DNA of 39,012 bases from Clostridiales bacterium (GCA_018372435.1 JAHAJA010000043.1:1-39012); one strand, 5' to 3'; positions 25,452 to 34,115 are shown, counted from the stretch's first letter. Program-made: numbers and translations. The notes: generated by a model not told the origin, from the sequence alone.

Positions 25452-25530
25452 GACAATCTTTTAAAGGTATGTGTAGTGTGCGGATATTATTATCCGTAAA
25501 ATCTGTAAATACCATAAAGATTGTCTTTTT
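25452..25530 (+). terminator. Long inverted-repeat element acting as terminator (copy B)
   Basis: gacaatctttt (25452-25462) plus ggtat pairs with ataccataaagattgtc (25509-25525), with an inner cggata/tatccg hairpin, then TTTTT. It is related to the element at 18434-18529: the left arm here matches the reverse complement of the right arm there, including the ggtatgt block. The rest of 25395-25622 shows nothing else. Confidence 0.68.
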
Positions 25531-25623
25531 AATAGTGCGTAAACGTATTAAAAAAACATATTTCAACAATCCCTTTTAAAATTCCTTAAAAAAGGATAGA
25601 ATATGTGATATAAGTGTTATCAA

Positions 25624-25652
25624 TTGATACTTTAAAATTAATAGAATATATG
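25624..25652 (+). promoter_or_regulatory. Promoter of the Met-rich lipoprotein gene
   Basis: TTGATA (25624-25629), 17 bp, TATATG (25647-25652). The leader contains a hairpin (atactaa... ttagtat, 25656-25692) before the Shine-Dalgarno. Confidence 0.5.
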
Positions 25653-25722
25653 GGGATACTAACACAGAATTAAGTAAGGGTGTTTTAGTATTCACCTAAT
25701 TTTTATCAATATGGAGGGTTAT

Positions 25723-26508
25723 ATGAAAAAGAGAATCGTATTTCTATTAAGTTTATTGATGGTATTAAGCTTAATGGGCTGTTCGAAAAGTAAGGAAACA
25801 GAGAAAAGTGTTGATCCAGCAATTATGTATGAAGATGCAGCAAAGAAAATGGCTGATTTAAAAGACATGGATGCAAAGGCAAATTTGAAAATGACAATGT
25901 CTCAAGGCGAAGAAACCATGGATATGAGTATGGATATGGACATTAAAATGACTGGAGCAGGTACAGATGATATGAAGTATCTTGCTGATACGAAAATGAC
26001 TATGTTTGGCATGGATTTGGATATGAAAATGTTCTATACTGACGGATATTATTATATTGAAACTTTCGGTCAGAAGATGAAGTACGCAATGGATTACTCA
26101 GATATGCTCGATAAGGTTAATGAGAGTACCATGCAGACAGGTGACTTATCTAAGTATATGAAAGACATTAAAGCTACTAAGGAAGGTGATAAGACAATTG
26201 TTACCTTTAAGTTAGATGGTGAAAAGATGACAGAATATATTAAGAATATGTTGGAAGACTTAGGCACTGATATTGATAGTGGTTCATACTCGGGCATTGA
26301 GGGAAATGTAGAAACAACAATTAATAAAGAAGGATATTTTTCAGCAGTTAAGATGAGTCTTGTACTTGATATGGATGTAGAAGGCCAGGCAATGAAGATG
26401 AATATTGACATGGATATGGTTTATCGTAATCCAGGGAAGCCAGTTGAAGCAATTGAACTTCCTGACGTAGAGGGCTATACAGAAGTTGATCCAAGTGAAG
26501 TATATTAA
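25723..26508 (+). CDS. Met-rich lipoprotein (DUF6612-like)
   Basis: The 261-residue protein has a lipoprotein signal peptide (MKKRIVFLLSLLMVLSLMGC, Cys20). The mature part resembles LolA/LppX-type beta folds of the DUF6612 kind, with ADLKDMDAKANLKMTM, MKMFYTDGYYYIET and a C-terminal NIDMDMVYRNPGKPVEAIELPD. Met-Asp alternation (MDMSMDMDIKM) is notable. Function unknown; lipid or cell-envelope binding is possible. The ATG at 25723 sits 5 nt behind ggagg; an ATG 12 nt upstream is part of that site and is not the start. Confidence 0.82.
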   Translation: MKKRIVFLLSLLMVLSLMGCSKSKETEKSVDPAIMYEDAAKKMADLKDMDAKANLKMTMSQGEETMDMSMDMDIKMTGAGTDDMKYLADTKMTMFGMDLDMKMFYTDGYYYIETFGQKMKYAMDYSDMLDKVNESTMQTGDLSKYMKDIKATKEGDKTIVTFKLDGEKMTEYIKNMLEDLGTDIDSGSYSGIEGNVETTINKEGYFSAVKMSLVLDMDVEGQAMKMNIDMDMVYRNPGKPVEAIELPDVEGYTEVDPSEVY

Positions 26509-26526
26509 GAATTGTATATGAAAGAA

Positions 26527-26567
26527 AAAAAGGGGTATCCAGGTGAATAAAATGGATAGCCCTTTTG
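26527..26567 (+). terminator. Terminator of the Met-rich lipoprotein gene
   Basis: aaaaggggtatcca pairs with tggatagccctttt (one mismatch), followed by T-rich sequence. From 26568 to 26810 the DNA is very AT-rich and I see no gene in it. Confidence 0.8.
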
Positions 26568-26823
26568 TAATGGATTATTAGGTTAATACTAATTAGGAAA
26601 GACTTAATAATCTTTATAAAGACCTTATAATCATAATGTAAACTTTATTATGAATAATTAAGATCTTAATCAGTAGTAGAAACTTAATTATTGATAATAA
26701 AGGGGATTGCAGATCAGTAGGTGAAAGAAGATTGTATAGATGCTTTGTTTCTGATACTATACTAAGTAAGAGAATTATTTACTATATTAATAAAGATATC
26801 AATATTATAGGAAGGAAATCAAA

Positions 26824-28161
26824 GTGAAACAGAATTTAGGAACAGAAAAAGTAAATCGATTATTATGGCAACTTAGTATTCCAGCTATTCTTGGAATGCT
26901 AAGTAGTGCTATATTTAATATTGTAGATAGGATATACGTAGGTAAGATAAGCTCATATGCGTTGACAGCAGTGGGAATAACAATGCCTATACAGATTCTA
27001 CAGATGGCATTTATATTGTTAGTTGGCGTTGGCTCATCTTCACTTATCTCTATTAAGTTAGGTGAGGAGAAAAAGGAAGAGGCAGAAGCTATACTATATT
27101 TAGCATTTAAGTCCATCATAGTATTTCTGATTGTTTTTGCTGGATTATTTATAATCTTTCTTGATCCGATTTTAGATTTGTTAGCCATATCAAAAGAAGT
27201 ATATCCTTATGCGAAAGAATATATTGTAGTTATAATTGTTGGTTCCATAATTGGAATACCTGGATATTGTTTAAACAATTCATTACGATCCATTGGTCAA
27301 GCTAAAACATCAATGAATATCATAGTCGTAACGTCGATTCTTAATATCATCTTAGATCCAATTTTTATTTTTGTATTTAAACTTGGTATTGCAGGAGCGG
27401 CAATAGCAACGGTTATTTCACAGGCAACACTTACAATATATGTGGTTTACGTGTTTATGAAAAGAAAGGATTTCATGATTCATCTGAGAAAGTGTAAGGT
27501 CGATCATGAAGGGAAATTACTTGTAGAAGCATTTAGGATGGGGCTTCCATCTTTTTACGTTCAAGTACTTGCTACAGTAGTGAATGTTTTTATAAATAAT
27601 AGTTTACTACGTTATGGTACGGATCTAGATATTGCAGCGGTTACAATTATGGCGAGTATATTTAGTTTCTACCACATGGTTATATTCGGAATTGTTCAGG
27701 GGAACAATGCAATATGTGGATATAACTTTGGTGCAAAGAGATACGATCGGGTAAGAAGATCCTTAGAACTTGCACTCTTGTATGGATTTGCGTTATCAGC
27801 GATTTTGTTTATAGTAATACAGGTCTATCCAAGTGGGATAGTAGGTATGTTTTCCGATGATCCGATTTTAGTAGAGAATGCTTCGGTAGGTATTAGGATA
27901 TACCTATGTATGTTACCACTGATCGGTTTACAGACCGTAAGTTCACAGTATTTTCAAGCAGTTGGCAAGGCAAAAAGAAGTAGTATGTTATCTTTTTTGC
28001 GTTATGGAGTAATTATAGTACCAGCAATACTTGTTCTTGCACCTAAGCATGGGGTTAATGGTATCTATATTAGTAATGCGCTATCAGATGGATTAGCATC
28101 AATCATTGCATTAATTTATATTACAATAGAAGTTAAAAGATTGAAGAGACTAGAACAATAA
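26824..28161 (+). CDS. MATE family exporter
   Basis: The 445-residue protein starts with GTG behind aggaaggaaatcaaa. It has twelve predicted helices with MATE landmarks WQLSIPAILGMLSSAIFNIVDRIYVGKISSYALTAVG, TSILNIILDPIFIF, GNNAICGYNFGAKRYDRVRRSLE and YFQAVGKAKRSSMLSFLR. It is distinct in sequence from the MATE protein at 13513-14850, so it is not a recent duplicate. A role in drug or metabolite export by cation exchange is expected from the family. Confidence 0.93.
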   Translation: MKQNLGTEKVNRLLWQLSIPAILGMLSSAIFNIVDRIYVGKISSYALTAVGITMPIQILQMAFILLVGVGSSSLISIKLGEEKKEEAEAILYLAFKSIIVFLIVFAGLFIIFLDPILDLLAISKEVYPYAKEYIVVIIVGSIIGIPGYCLNNSLRSIGQAKTSMNIIVVTSILNIILDPIFIFVFKLGIAGAAIATVISQATLTIYVVYVFMKRKDFMIHLRKCKVDHEGKLLVEAFRMGLPSFYVQVLATVVNVFINNSLLRYGTDLDIAAVTIMASIFSFYHMVIFGIVQGNNAICGYNFGAKRYDRVRRSLELALLYGFALSAILFIVIQVYPSGIVGMFSDDPILVENASVGIRIYLCMLPLIGLQTVSSQYFQAVGKAKRSSMLSFLRYGVIIVPAILVLAPKHGVNGIYISNALSDGLASIIALIYITIEVKRLKRLEQ

Positions 28162-28241
28162 AGACTAGTTGGCTGGGCATATCCACAAACATATTCGCAT
28201 ATGCATAAATGTATGAATAGGGGTAGTGGGAGAAGTTATGC

Positions 28242-28715
28242 ATGATAATGAGAAGGGTAAGAAAGATAAGACAAGTTACGGAGTCAAATTTCCAATCAAT
28301 TGTATGCGTTCTACTTTTTTTATTTGCGGTAATTTTATGTATGGCAGATTATATGGAACAGAAAAAAGTAGAGACGCTTTCAATGGAAGCCGTTTCAGAA
28401 GAAGATCTTAAGTCACAGACAATAGTAGCGTTGTTACATAATAATATTGAAAAAGATTTGAGCGAGTATTATGATAAACGCTTCACGGTACCCCTAGAGT
28501 ACTTTTTATATGAGATGAAGTTATTGCATCTTAGTCCAGTCCAATCTGGTTATGAGATGTTGGTTGGTATCACTCCTGTAATCGGACCACATGATTCTGT
28601 TGGATATGATGAGTTAACGTATGTTGTGGATTATGCAGGTGAATTAACCTTGAAACAACATAAACATATTAAGGACTATGAACTTCCTGATCGATATAGA
28701 GATATACAAAAGTGA
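28242..28715 (+). CDS. DUF3888-like exported or anchored small protein
   Basis: The 157-residue protein has one N-terminal membrane segment (about 19-36, SIVCVLLFLFAVILCMADYM). The outer part DLSEYYDKRFTVPLEYF to MLVGITPVIGPHDSVGYDELTYVVDYAGELTLKQHKHIKDYELPD closely resembles DUF3888 proteins of sporulating Firmicutes, which have no known function. The chosen ATG is 9 nt behind gggag. A second frame starting four bases earlier overlaps but encodes no plausible protein. Confidence 0.72.
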   Translation: MIMRRVRKIRQVTESNFQSIVCVLLFLFAVILCMADYMEQKKVETLSMEAVSEEDLKSQTIVALLHNNIEKDLSEYYDKRFTVPLEYFLYEMKLLHLSPVQSGYEMLVGITPVIGPHDSVGYDELTYVVDYAGELTLKQHKHIKDYELPDRYRDIQK

Positions 28716-28899
28716 ACGCATTTGGTTTCACGGCTATTAAAAAAGCTATATGAAAAAAGCGCACTCTTCTTAATTTTTCCTTACAACTAATTATAGAATA
28801 TTGACTTTTTTAGTATGTGGAGTATATTGATAGAGCATGAAAAAATTACGCCTTAAGGGACATAATTTATGTCATTCTGAGACAGTTAGGAGTTTAATT

Positions 28900-29760
28900 A
28901 TGAAGAAAAGTACTTACGCAAGGATAGGAATTATGTGTGCATGTGCATTAGTGGTTTCGCCACTCAGTAGTGTGATTACCAGTGCACAGGCAAATAACAG
29001 GGAAAATACCAGTGTAGCAGCTTCTTTAACTTCCACTGATATAGGTATAAGTCCACAGTTAACTACCAATACTGAGATTAGTAATATTACACAGACAAAG
29101 ACAATAGACATTGTTAAGGTAAAAACCAAAACGTATAAGAAACAATATAAATTGAAAGATGGGACAGTATATAAAGAAGTAAAGTATACAATTCCAGTAT
29201 TAACAGGGGATTCAGAGAGTATCACAAAGATTAATACATACTATAAAAAACTTTTAGAAAAATGGAAGAAGAATAGTACACAGGACTTAGAAGATGCGAA
29301 ATCTATAAAAGAGGAATACGACGTAGAAGGTTATTATAGTGATGAATCTAGTTTTAAAGTGAAATACAATAAACATGGCTATATCAGCATATTCCATACA
29401 GGATACTACTATGCTATGGGTGCACATGGATCACCATATTTTGAATCTCATACCTTCGATCTGAATACAGGTAAAGAATTAAAATTAAAAGATATTATGT
29501 CTGGTACGGACAAACAGATTAAAGACCGTATCTATAATGTATTTGCCAAAGATATTAAAGAAAATAAAGAGAAGTATTTTGAGGGTGCATTAGACACTAT
29601 GAAAAAATCCGTTAGTGCGAAAAGCAAGGATTTTTATTTAACCACTAAGAATATTGTATTTTATGATAACTCAGGAAATATAGCGCCATATGCTGCAGGA
29701 TTAATAACAGCTAAGATTTCTTATAAGAATAATTCTTACTTTAAACTAAAATTGAATTAG
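28900..29760 (+). CDS. Secreted DUF4163/DUF3298 protein
   Basis: The 286-residue protein has a signal peptide (MKKSTYARIGIMCACALVVSPLSSVITSAQA). An N-terminal DUF4163/PdaC-like region (YKEVKYTIPVLTGDSESITKINTYYKKLL) is followed by a C-terminal DUF3298-type domain (YYAMGAHGSPYFESHTFDLNTGKELKLKDIM to YAAGLITAKISY). The same fold occurs in the outer part of RsiV, so this protein may bind a cell-wall or lysozyme-like ligand; it has no deacetylase domain. The start at 28900 follows taggagtttaatt; an ATG 21 codons upstream is not supported. Confidence 0.82.
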   Translation: MKKSTYARIGIMCACALVVSPLSSVITSAQANNRENTSVAASLTSTDIGISPQLTTNTEISNITQTKTIDIVKVKTKTYKKQYKLKDGTVYKEVKYTIPVLTGDSESITKINTYYKKLLEKWKKNSTQDLEDAKSIKEEYDVEGYYSDESSFKVKYNKHGYISIFHTGYYYAMGAHGSPYFESHTFDLNTGKELKLKDIMSGTDKQIKDRIYNVFAKDIKENKEKYFEGALDTMKKSVSAKSKDFYLTTKNIVFYDNSGNIAPYAAGLITAKISYKNNSYFKLKLN

Positions 29761-29844
29761 AGAAACAAGTGATAGTGACTGTATACTAATGCAAAACCTA
29801 GCATGTAAAAGCATTAAAAAACTGTAAATTTTTATAAGTATCAT

Positions 29845-29873
29845 TTGACCAAATATATACAAAATGATAAAAT
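29845..29873 (+). promoter_or_regulatory. Promoter of the hyd maturation operon
   Basis: TTGACC (29845-29850), 17 bp, TAAAAT (29868-29873). The start would be near 29880, about 150 nt before the first gene. Confidence 0.75.
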
Positions 29874-29879
29874 ATACTC

Positions 29880-29990
29880 AATAAGATCGTACTGATGGTA
29901 AGGATACGTTCCGAATCAAAAGACGTGAGTAAAAACATAAATCGTATGTTAATACCCTTAGTGCGCTTATGCAAGCTAAGGGTATTTTTA
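29880..29990 (+). promoter_or_regulatory. Leader with internal terminator (attenuator candidate) of the hyd operon
   Basis: Between promoter and first gene lies an 11-bp perfect stem aatacccttag (29951-29961) / ctaagggtatt (29976-29986) followed by TTTTTA, a textbook intrinsic terminator. Upstream, 29885-29950 can pair locally (ggatacgttcc; atacg with cgtat at 29943-29947). I recognise no known riboswitch class. No small leader ORF with a convincing Shine-Dalgarno is seen. Confidence 0.6.
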
Positions 29991-30027
29991 TGTGGCTTTT
30001 ATACTCAGAAAGGAGATGTTTATTAAC

Positions 30028-30276
30028 GTGGATACAAGAGTAGCTGTCATTGGAATTATAGTGGAAAGTAATGACTCTGTTGAAGAGATGAATCAGCTTC
30101 TTCATGAATATGGTACATATATTATAGGACGGATGGGGATACCGTATCGAGAAAGAAAGATTAACATCATTAGTATAGCAATTGATGCACCACAAGACAT
30201 TATAAGTGCATTAGCAGGAAAGATTGGAAGATTATCAGGAGTTAGCGCAAAGACAGCGTATTCTAATATATTGTGA
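30028..30276 (+). CDS. TM1266-type [FeFe]-hydrogenase system regulator
   Basis: This 82-residue small ferredoxin-like-fold protein (TRVAVIGIIVESNDSVEEMNQLLHEYGTYIIGRMGIPYRERKINIISIAIDAP) matches the TM1266 family found beside hydE/hydG/hydF. It resembles the NikR C-terminal (ACT-like) domain without an HTH. The GTG start at 30028 is 12 nt behind aggag; the ATG at 30016 directly touches the Shine-Dalgarno and cannot be used. It is the first gene of the operon, seven bases before hydE. A sensing or regulatory role is assumed from the family name only. Confidence 0.87.
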   Translation: MDTRVAVIGIIVESNDSVEEMNQLLHEYGTYIIGRMGIPYRERKINIISIAIDAPQDIISALAGKIGRLSGVSAKTAYSNIL

Positions 30277-30283
30277 GGTGGCT

Positions 30284-31321
30284 ATGAAGAATATAATCAA
30301 TCGTTTAGCAGAGAATCATATGTTATCAAGAGATGAATTTCAAGAGTTATTAACCAATATTACTGAGGAGGAACAAGAGTATCTAGCACAAAAAGCTAGA
30401 GATGTGAGACATCAGATCTATGGTCATGATGTCTACACAAGAGGGCTAATAGAGTTTACAAATTATTGTAAGAATGATTGTTACTATTGTGGGATACGAA
30501 GATCGAATCAGAATGCTTCTAGGTATCGATTGACTGAGGAGGACATCTTACTATGTTGTAAGACCGGCTATGAATTAGGATTCCGAACCTTTGTCTTACA
30601 AGGAGGAGAGGACGGTTACTATACAGATGATCGACTTGAAGATATTGTTCGCTCTATTAAGAGGGAATATCCAGACTGTGCAATTACATTATCTTTAGGA
30701 GAACGTAGTTACGATAGCTATAAACGTTTATTTGATACAGGGGCAGACCGGTATCTACTAAGACATGAGACTGCGAATGAGGAACATTACGGTAAGTTAC
30801 ATCCAAGTGAGATGTCACTGAAGAAGAGGAAGCAGTGTCTTATCCACTTAAAGAACATAGGATATCAGGTGGGTTGTGGATTTATGGTTGGTTCACCGAA
30901 GCAGAGTGTGGATAACTTAATTGATGATCTAGAATTTATAAAAGAGTTAGAACCACATATGGTAGGAATAGGACCATTTATCCCCCATAAGGATACTCCA
31001 TTTGCTGACCAGACACAGGGAACGCTAGAGATGACACTACGGTTATTAAGTATCATTAGGCTTATACATCCACATGTGTTGCTACCAGCAACGACTGCAC
31101 TTGGAACCATTCACCCACTAGGTAGAGAAAAAGGAATCTTAGCGGGAGCTAATGTAGTAATGCCAAACTTGTCGCCAACCGATGTTCGGAAAAAATATAT
31201 GTTATATGACAATAAAATCTGTACGGGAGATGAGGCAGCAGAATGTCGTATGTGCCTTGGGAGACGTATGGATAGCATCGGGTATCAATTAGTGATAGAT
31301 CGAGGCGACTATAGAATATAG
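30284..31321 (+). CDS. hydE: [FeFe]-hydrogenase H-cluster radical SAM maturase HydE
   Basis: The 345-residue protein has the radical SAM motif Cys62-x3-Cys66-x2-Cys69 in YCKNDCYYCGI and a BATS-type C-terminal domain. The auxiliary cluster Cys pattern C-x7-C-x2-C (ICTGDEAAECRMCLG) near the C-terminus, present in Thermotoga HydE, is kept. HydE works with HydG and HydF to build the 2Fe subcluster of [FeFe] hydrogenase; recent work places it after HydG on the Fe(CO)2(CN)Cys synthon. The ATG at 30284 follows gaggtggct; an upstream in-frame ATG overlaps the preceding gene and has no Shine-Dalgarno. Confidence 0.96.
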   Translation: MKNIINRLAENHMLSRDEFQELLTNITEEEQEYLAQKARDVRHQIYGHDVYTRGLIEFTNYCKNDCYYCGIRRSNQNASRYRLTEEDILLCCKTGYELGFRTFVLQGGEDGYYTDDRLEDIVRSIKREYPDCAITLSLGERSYDSYKRLFDTGADRYLLRHETANEEHYGKLHPSEMSLKKRKQCLIHLKNIGYQVGCGFMVGSPKQSVDNLIDDLEFIKELEPHMVGIGPFIPHKDTPFADQTQGTLEMTLRLLSIIRLIHPHVLLPATTALGTIHPLGREKGILAGANVVMPNLSPTDVRKKYMLYDNKICTGDEAAECRMCLGRRMDSIGYQLVIDRGDYRI

Positions 31322-31378
31322 ACTAATGGGAAAGCGATGCGTTATCACGGACCTACCCCAGAAGAAAGGATGAATGAC

Positions 31379-32797
31379 ATGTATGATGTAAAATCTCTTA
31401 ACGCGGAGGAGTTTATTAATCATGAGGAGATTAATAAGACTCTTCAGTATGCGGAAGAAAACAAGAGTAATGTAGAGGTTATTGATGCAATTCTTGCAAA
31501 AGCAAGATTGAGGAAAGGGTTATCACATCGTGAGGCAGCGGTTTTGCTGGATTGTGAAATTCCTGAGAAAGTTCAAGAGGTCTTTGAGTTGGCAGAACAA
31601 ATCAAGAAAGATTTCTATGGAAATCGAATTGTTATGTTTGCGCCATTGTACTTATCCAATTACTGCGTTAATGGTTGTTTGTATTGCCCATACCATTTGA
31701 AGAATAAACATATCGCAAGAAAAAAATTGACCCAAGAAGAGGTAACCAAAGAAGTAATTGCGTTACAGGATATGGGGCACAAACGTCTAGCAATTGAAGC
31801 AGGCGAAGATCCTGTGAATAATCCTATTGAATATATTTTAGATTGTATCAAAACCATATACAGTATTAAACATAAGAATGGTGCAATTCGTCGTGTAAAT
31901 GTGAATATCGCAGCGACTACAGTTGAGAACTACCGTAAGCTTAAGGAAGCAGGAATTGGTACATATATATTATTCCAAGAGACATATCATAAGGAAAGTT
32001 ACGAGAAATTACACCCAACAGGACCAAAACATAATTATAATTACCATACGGAAGCCATGGACCGCGCCATGGAAGGTGGAATTGATGATGTTGGAATTGG
32101 TGTGTTGTTTGGGCTTGAATTATATCGATATGAGTTAGTGGGATTATTAATGCATGCTGAGCATCTTGAAGCTGTACATGGGGTTGGACCTCATACCATT
32201 AGCGTTCCTAGAATACGTCGTGCAGATGATATTGATCCAGATGTATTTGACAATGGTATAACGGATGAGATGTTTGCAAAAATCGTAGCATGTATCCGTG
32301 TAGCTGTTCCGTATACCGGTATGATTGTATCAACAAGAGAGAGTAAAGAAGTACGTGAGAAAGTGCTACATGCGGGTGTTTCACAACTTAGTGGTGGCTC
32401 AAGGACAAGTGTAGGCGGTTATCATGAAGAGGAAGCGGAGGAAGATAATTCTGCTCAATTCGATGTTAGCGATCAGCGAACATTAGATGAGGTGGTTCAT
32501 TGGTTAATGGAAATTGGATATCTACCTAGTTTCTGTACGGCATGCTACCGTGAAGGCAGAACAGGGGACCGTTTTATGAGTCTATGTAAGAGTGGACAGA
32601 TCCAAAACTGTTGCCATCCGAATGCATTGATGACATTAAAAGAATACCTAGAAGATTACGCAAGTGACCAAACTAAGAAGTTAGGCTATGAATTGATTGC
32701 TAAAGAATTAGAGAATATACCGAATGATAAGGTTAAGAAGATTGCTACGGAACATATCTATGATATCGAACATGGAAAGAGAGATTTTAGATTCTAA
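31379..32797 (+). CDS. hydG: [FeFe]-hydrogenase maturase HydG (tyrosine lyase)
   Basis: The 472-residue radical SAM enzyme splits tyrosine to p-cresol, CO and cyanide and assembles the Fe(CO)2(CN) unit. The SAM cluster Cys96-x3-Cys100-x2-Cys103 (NYCVNGCLYCPYH) and the C-terminal auxiliary cluster ligands in FCTACYREG and QNCCHPNA are present, as is GGSRTSVGGY. It ends GKRDFRF, as in clostridial HydG. The start MYDVKS at 31379 matches the usual HydG N-terminus and lies behind aagaaagga; an in-frame ATG 14 codons upstream (31337) is possible but less likely. Confidence 0.97.
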   Translation: MYDVKSLNAEEFINHEEINKTLQYAEENKSNVEVIDAILAKARLRKGLSHREAAVLLDCEIPEKVQEVFELAEQIKKDFYGNRIVMFAPLYLSNYCVNGCLYCPYHLKNKHIARKKLTQEEVTKEVIALQDMGHKRLAIEAGEDPVNNPIEYILDCIKTIYSIKHKNGAIRRVNVNIAATTVENYRKLKEAGIGTYILFQETYHKESYEKLHPTGPKHNYNYHTEAMDRAMEGGIDDVGIGVLFGLELYRYELVGLLMHAEHLEAVHGVGPHTISVPRIRRADDIDPDVFDNGITDEMFAKIVACIRVAVPYTGMIVSTRESKEVREKVLHAGVSQLSGGSRTSVGGYHEEEAEEDNSAQFDVSDQRTLDEVVHWLMEIGYLPSFCTACYREGRTGDRFMSLCKSGQIQNCCHPNALMTLKEYLEDYASDQTKKLGYELIAKELENIPNDKVKKIATEHIYDIEHGKRDFRF

Positions 32798-32808
32798 GGA
32801 GGTTCTCA

Positions 32809-34005
32809 ATGAATAGTAATTTGAATAATACGCCAACAGCTAATCGTGTGCACATTGCATTCTATGGTAAAAGAAATAGTGGTAAATCTTCTATAATTAA
32901 TGCAATTACAGGGCAGACCGTATCAATTGTATCAGAGGTAGCAGGTACTACAACAGACCCCGTCTATAAAGCAATGGAGATCAGTGGAATTGGACCTTGT
33001 ATGTTAATAGATACGGCAGGATTTGATGATGTTGGAGAACTTGGTCAAATCCGCGTAGAAAAGACAGAAGGAGTTTTGGAAAAGACAGACATAGCAGTGT
33101 TATTGTTTTCTGAAAAAGACATGGAAGAAGAACTACAATGGTATGACCAATTGCTGTCGAAGAATACTCCAGTTGTAACAGTAATTAGTAAGAGTGATGA
33201 AAAGGAGAATCTGTTAGAAGTCGAAGAATCCGTTAAGAAGAACACGGATACGGAACCAATCTTAGTGAGTGCTAAGACAGGAGATGGGATTTCACTTCTA
33301 ATGGAAGAACTAATTAAGAAAGTGCCAGATGACTTTGAGAGGGAAAGTATAACAAGAGATCTCATTCAGGAAGGCGAAACGGTTCTTCTAGTAATGCCTC
33401 AAGATATTCAAGCACCAAAAGGAAGATTGATTTTGCCGCAAGTCCAGGTGTTACGAGAATTACTAGATAAGAAATGTCTTGTAATGAGTGTTACAACAGA
33501 TAAGCTAGATGAAGCCTTAGCTTGTATGAAGGAAGCACCAAAATTAATTATTACGGATTCTCAAGTATTCAAAACCGTTTATGAGAAGAAGCCGGCGGAA
33601 AGTAAATTAACTTCTTTTTCTATGTTATATGCAGCATATAAAGGTGATATTGATTACTACAAAGAGGGAGCAAAGGTAATTGACTCCTTAACGGAAAATT
33701 CCAAAGTGTTAATAGCAGAGTGCTGCAGTCATGCACCTCTTAAGGAAGATATTGGGCGTGAAAAACTACCACGAATGCTACGTAACAAGATTGGAGAAAA
33801 TCTTACTGTTGATGTGGTAAGTGGTATGGACTTTGGAACGAACTTAGAACAATATGATCTGATTATTCAATGTGGTGCTTGTATGTTTAATAGAAAGTAT
33901 GTTATGTCGAGAATTGGGCAAGCCATGGATAAAGGTATACCAATGTCTAACTATGGTGTGGTGTTAGCATATCTTAGTGGGATTTTAGAGAATGTAAGTA
34001 TATAA
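32809..34005 (+). CDS. hydF: [FeFe]-hydrogenase maturation GTPase HydF
   Basis: This 398-residue scaffold carries the 2Fe precursor to HydA. The N-terminal GTPase has G1 GKRNSGKSS (20-28), G2 Thr48, G3 DTAGFDD (68-74) and G4 SKSD. The C-terminal cluster ligands are CxH (Cys306, His308) and CGAC (Cys355, Cys358). The residue before the last motif, often His (HCxxC), is Gln354 here, a known point of variation. It lies 11 nt behind hydG with taaggaggttctca. No hydrogenase structural gene is in the window. Confidence 0.96.
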   Translation: MNSNLNNTPTANRVHIAFYGKRNSGKSSIINAITGQTVSIVSEVAGTTTDPVYKAMEISGIGPCMLIDTAGFDDVGELGQIRVEKTEGVLEKTDIAVLLFSEKDMEEELQWYDQLLSKNTPVVTVISKSDEKENLLEVEESVKKNTDTEPILVSAKTGDGISLLMEELIKKVPDDFERESITRDLIQEGETVLLVMPQDIQAPKGRLILPQVQVLRELLDKKCLVMSVTTDKLDEALACMKEAPKLIITDSQVFKTVYEKKPAESKLTSFSMLYAAYKGDIDYYKEGAKVIDSLTENSKVLIAECCSHAPLKEDIGREKLPRMLRNKIGENLTVDVVSGMDFGTNLEQYDLIIQCGACMFNRKYVMSRIGQAMDKGIPMSNYGVVLAYLSGILENVSI

Positions 34006-34009
34006 CAAG

Positions 34010-34053
34010 CAACACCTATTTAGATAAAATTCTAAATAGGTGTTGCTTTATTT
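34010..34053 (+). terminator. hydF terminator whose stem contains an operator-like pair
   Basis: gcaacacctatttaga pairs perfectly with tctaaataggtgttgc (34010-34046), loop taaaat, then TTTATTT. Inside it, ctatttaga (34016-34024), six bases, tctaaatag (34031-34039) repeat the exact 9-6-9 layout found at 34072-34095. Confidence 0.88.
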
Positions 34054-34071
34054 GTGGTTAAGAAGTATAAT
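34043..34071 (+). promoter_or_regulatory. Promoter of the sdpR/sdpI-like operon
   Basis: TTGCTT (34043-34048), 17 bp, consensus TATAAT (34066-34071). The -35 box lies in the tail of the hydF terminator. Confidence 0.75.
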
Positions 34072-34097
34072 CTATTTAGAATTAATTCTAAATAGAT
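34070..34097. promoter_or_regulatory. Perfect 28-bp palindrome, operator of the ArsR-type regulator
   Basis: atctatttagaatt (34070-34083) is followed by its exact reverse complement (34084-34097). It overlaps the end of the -10 box and the predicted transcription start, an ideal place for autorepression by the ArsR-family protein encoded 19 nt downstream. Confidence 0.8.
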
Positions 34098-34115
34098 ACA
34101 GAAAGAAGGTGTAAA

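Noticed and set aside
28226..28411. Overlapping plus-strand ORF at the start of the DUF3888-like gene
   Set aside because: It shares the Shine-Dalgarno region but gives a basic, low-quality peptide, whereas the +1 frame has a membrane segment and a recognisable domain.
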